From positions 1-7,314 of the forward strand of contig JAKJEU010000072.1 in NCBI GenBank assembly GCA_022705265.1: a DNA stretch of 7,314 nucleotides, written 5' to 3'. Positions 6,118 through 7,314 of this stretch are shown here, piece by piece. This stretch comes from Pseudomonadota bacterium. Lineage in GTDB: Bacteria; Pseudomonadota; Alphaproteobacteria; JAKJEU01. The notes beneath the pieces are model-generated. The model worked only from the letters and a program-made list of their open reading frames with translations, made no database searches and had not been told where the DNA came from. Both the position numbers and the translations under genes were made by a program. Every line of letters begins with the position of its first letter. Positions within the stretch are counted from its first letter, which is position 1.

Positions 6118-6599
6118 CCAATTTTACCAGAAATATTAAGAATTAAACCACCCAAAGAATAACCTTGGTTTGCGTTTGCGTTAACCCTCCAATCTGCTCT
6201 TTCAAGATATTCATTAACCGAAGAATTAACTTTCACAAATATATCTTCGTTTGCTCTTAACTTTGCTCTGTCTTCACGATAAACGATATAAGCACGAGCG
6301 GTTTTAAGATGTCCTGATGCGATTAAAGCATTTTCAACCATATCTTGGATCATTTCAACCGTAGGAGTATGGTTTTTAAACTTATGCCTTAAAATATTAA
6401 TAACTTGAATAGTTAATTGCTTAGCTTCGACATCATTATATTCACCAGTGACATCACCAGCTTTTTTAATCGCTTGATAAATTTTATCACCATCAAAAGC
6501 AACGACATCACCATTTCTTTTAGCAATCTTATCAAGATTTCCAAAGCCGATAACTTCGCTATCAGAATCATTGGAAGCTTTGTCCATAAAACTATTCAT
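5988..6599 (-). CDS. nrdD: NrdD N-terminal ATP-cone portion (upstream open frame)
   Basis: Residues about 24-115 form an ATP-cone, the allosteric nucleotide-binding module of ribonucleotide reductases: IAKRNGDVVAFDGDKIYQAI at 25-44, then a helical part ending ARAYIVYREDRAKLR (101-115). It would switch activity with the ATP/dATP ratio. Genuine NrdD sequence continues through WRVNANANQGYSLGGLILNISGK to Lys159. The roughly 43 codons after that (CLMYIQKKLAMHTETV onward) are out-of-frame translation and have no family meaning. The ATG at 6599 is supported by AAGGA at 6610-6606. An alternative in-frame ATG at residue 5 is less well placed for that site. The product on its own would be a regulatory domain without catalytic parts. 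Confidence 0.85.
   Translation of the reverse strand: MNSFMDKASNDSDSEVIGFGNLDKIAKRNGDVVAFDGDKIYQAIKKAGDVTGEYNDVEAKQLTIQVINILRHKFKNHTPTVEMIQDMVENALIASGHLKTARAYIVYREDRAKLRANEDIFVKVNSSVNEYLERADWRVNANANQGYSLGGLILNISGKIGCLMYIQKKLAMHTETVIIISMIWICWRDTVLVGRLKPYYMKV
6118..6126 (-). other. Frame-break site in nrdD (apparent 13-base deletion)
   Basis: Reading the minus strand, codons for SGK end at 6123 and the codon for the Trp of WLSHVYP starts at 6120, so only two bases lie between them. NrdD proteins normally have five residues here, in the form x-x-A-N-Y. A coding stretch such as ATT ACT GCT AAT TAT before TGG contains two ATT copies 13 bases apart, so a slip between them would leave exactly the observed AAATTGG. 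The ancestral bases are reconstructed, not observed. Confidence 0.75.
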
Positions 6600-6638
6600 T
6601 TGAAGTCCTTAAATTAAATTTGTTAATTGATTAAGTCT

Positions 6639-6668
6639 TAGATAACAATCAAAATGCAAAACTGTCAA
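6639..6668 (-). promoter_or_regulatory. nrdD: Candidate promoter of the nrdD operon
   Basis: On the minus strand a perfect -35 box TTGACA (6668-6663) is followed after 18 bases by TATCTA (6644-6639), preceded by TG with one intervening base as in extended -10 promoters. Predicted start is near 6632, giving a leader of about 33 bases that includes the nrdD Shine-Dalgarno sequence. The -10 box matches consensus only moderately. I see no FNR-type TTGAT-N4-ATCAA box and no clear NrdR box, although anaerobic control would be expected. Confidence 0.5.
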
Positions 6669-6675
6669 CTTATGT

Positions 6676-6697
6676 TTTGTTAACTTTTATTAACAAA
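6676..6697. repeat. Inverted repeat upstream of the nrdD promoter (possible operator)
   Basis: TTTGTTAA (6676-6683) and TTAACAAA (6690-6697) form a perfect 8-base inverted repeat around a 6-base centre. It sits about 55 bases upstream of the predicted nrdD transcription start, a position suited to an activator. The left arm contains GTTAAC, also present in the palindrome before nrdG. A regulator binding here is inference only. Confidence 0.3.
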
Positions 6698-6734
6698 GTC
6701 TTCAAAGTGTTGTTTTTACACATGATTTTTTTTT

Positions 6735-6812
6735 AAAAAAAAAGGCTTGATTTTGTCCATGAATTATTATAAGCATTAACGGTAGCATTATATAAAACAA
6801 GACAAAATCAAG
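6735..6812 (-). terminator. Long-loop hairpin terminator of the glycosyltransferase gene
   Basis: On the minus strand CTTGATTTTGTC (6812-6801) pairs perfectly with GACAAAATCAAG (6757-6746), followed by CC and nine T residues (6743-6735). This is a rho-independent terminator placed just after the glycosyltransferase stop at 6832. The loop of 43 bases is unusually long and contains AATGCT twice, so it may be more than a plain terminator. The T9 is followed by A9, giving an 18-base T9A9 palindrome at 6726-6743. The rest of the 6600-6831 spacer holds the nrdD promoter and its inverted repeat; I see no RNA gene or further ORF there. Confidence 0.7.
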
Positions 6813-6831
6813 ATTCATTGATATCTTAATT

Positions 6832-7314
6832 TTAAGAATCTAAGACTTCCTTATATAAAGCGAGAGTCCTTGCCCCCACCTTTTCCCAGGAGAAGTGATT
6901 AACCACTCTGTCACGACCTCTTTGTCCCATTCTTTTCCTTAGATTCTTATCACTTGCCAAGCGATTTATGGCATCAGACATTCTTTTTGAGAATCCTTCG
7001 ACATCATAAGGCTCAAAAGGAGGATTAGGAGATAATCCCGGCTCAACCAAGAAACCTCCCTCTCCTTGCATTAAAACCTCTCTAATACCACCGATAGAGC
7101 TTGCAACAACAGGTGTAGAACAAGCCATAGCTTCAAGATTAATAAGCCCAAAAGGTTCGTAAATCGAAGGACAGCAAAAAACCGTAGCAGAAGAATAAAG
7201 ATTTATACATTCATTTCGTGGAATCGTTTTATTAATAAATACAACCCCACCTCTTTTATCATTAATTTCATTTATTTTTTCGATTGTCTTTTTGTATATG
7301 TCATTATCCTCAGA
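6832..7314 (-). CDS. GT4-family glycosyltransferase, glycogen-synthase-like, 3' part only
   Basis: The last 160 residues are present; the gene continues beyond the right edge. The nucleotide-sugar-binding C-terminal Rossmann domain is seen: a strand GGVVFINKTIP (residues 22-32), then LYSSATVFCCPSIYEPFGLINLEAMAC (39-65). Glu53 and Glu61 form the E-x7-E motif of GT-B retaining glycosyltransferases. It continues through TPVVAS, GGIREVL and GFLVEPG (87-93), and ends with FSWEKVGARTLALYKEVL, a typical terminal helix. The long insert after GFLVEPG (PNPPFEPYDVEGFSKRM) resembles actinobacterial-type glycogen synthases (GlgM-like) that build alpha-1,4-glucans or maltose-1-phosphate. Sucrose synthase-like or other GT4 enzymes remain possible without the N-terminal half. 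An internal ATG at 7128 is not the start, since conserved sequence runs upstream of it in frame. Its third codon positions look somewhat richer in G and C than those of neighbouring genes. It ends at a hairpin terminator. Confidence 0.88.
   Translation of the reverse strand, partial: SEDNDIYKKTIEKINEINDKRGGVVFINKTIPRNECINLYSSATVFCCPSIYEPFGLINLEAMACSTPVVASSIGGIREVLMQGEGGFLVEPGLSPNPPFEPYDVEGFSKRMSDAINRLASDKNLRKRMGQRGRDRVVNHFSWEKVGARTLALYKEVLDS

Larger units (their letters stand above)
4537..6599 (-). pseudogene. nrdD: Class III (anaerobic) ribonucleoside-triphosphate reductase large subunit, single frame break
   Basis: The whole locus encodes an NrdD of about 690 residues once repaired: ATP-cone, ten-stranded barrel catalytic domain and C-terminal zinc site, without the glycyl radical tail. 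It would reduce ribonucleoside triphosphates to dNTPs under anoxia. The frame changes at about 6118-6126, where five residues expected between SGK and WLSHVYP are absent and the remaining spacing is 2 bases instead of 15, a net loss of 13. Everything on either side is intact and well conserved, with no other stop or frame change over about 2 kb. This means either a very recent inactivation or a sequencing/assembly error. The start at 6599 has Shine-Dalgarno AAGGA (6610-6606, spaced 6). The glycyl radical domain gene and nrdG follow on the same strand. Because nrdG and the radical domain look intact, an artefact or very recent event is more likely than old decay. Confidence 0.85.

Noticed and set aside
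6110..6130. Programmed -1 frameshift joining the two nrdD frames
   Set aside because: The codons at the junction (GGT AAA ATT GGT) do not form a tandem slippery heptamer, and the five conserved residues would still be missing after a shift. A deletion explains both facts.
6623..6634. FNR-like box in TTAATTGATTAA upstream of nrdD
   Set aside because: The arms read TTAAT/ATTAA with a 2-base centre, not TTGAT-N4-ATCAA. The site also overlaps the predicted transcript start, and the area is simply AT-rich.
7126..7128. ATG at 7128 as the start of a 98-residue protein
   Set aside because: The frame stays open to the window edge, and the residues before it (including the conserved E-x7-E motif) are core GT4 sequence. 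It is an internal methionine of a truncated gene.
1..7314. Mobile elements, defence systems, CRISPR arrays, tRNA or rRNA genes
   Set aside because: No transposase, integrase, repeat-spacer pattern, tRNA cloverleaf or rRNA segment could be recognised on either strand.

Overview
The window is AT-rich, with A/T-loaded third codon positions and poly-A/T-rich spacers, and comes from a bacterium able to make deoxynucleotides without oxygen. It carries housekeeping genes (rsmI, trmB, dapB) and an oxygen-sensitive class III ribonucleotide reductase locus. Some details, recalled from memory and not searched, resemble AT-rich uncultured alphaproteobacteria of anaerobic or gut habitats: the DapB motif style, the NPKN-containing N-terminus of the metallo-hydrolase, and a detached glycyl radical peptide beside NrdD. 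The assignment is tentative. Both ends of the window cut through genes.

Layout, left to right. Positions 1-395 (minus) hold the 5' half of rsmI, a 16S rRNA 2'-O-ribose methyltransferase. Positions 440-1141 (minus) encode an unrecognised 233-residue protein with its own strong sigma70-type promoter. It is divergent from trmB (1238-1939, plus), which is followed 21 bases later by dapB (1961-2749, plus). A bidirectional hairpin terminator at 2764-2804 separates dapB from a convergent minus-strand block.

The minus-strand block, in transcription order from 6599 down to 2809, is: nrdD (class III reductase, 6599-4537), a 60-residue free-standing glycyl radical domain (4505-4323), an nrdG-type radical SAM activase (4253-3573), and a PhnP-like metallo-beta-lactamase-fold hydrolase (3573-2809). 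The last two overlap by one base. Together they read as an anaerobic dNTP-synthesis operon: the activase makes a glycyl radical, the radical sits on the small peptide, and the large subunit carries the ATP-cone, the finger-loop cysteines and the zinc site. The nrdD reading frame is broken once, near 6118-6126, by what looks like a 13-base deletion. As it stands the large subunit would not be made in one piece, unless this is a sequencing or assembly error.

Beyond nrdD, a 232-base spacer (6600-6831) holds a candidate nrdD promoter, an inverted repeat, and a long-loop hairpin with a T9 tract. The hairpin fits as the terminator of the last gene, the 3' end of a GT4-family glycosyltransferase resembling glycogen synthases (6832-7314, minus).

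No mobile element, CRISPR array, tRNA or rRNA was seen. The two most notable features are the detached glycyl radical domain and the single-site frame break in nrdD. I found no convincing evidence of an entirely new system.
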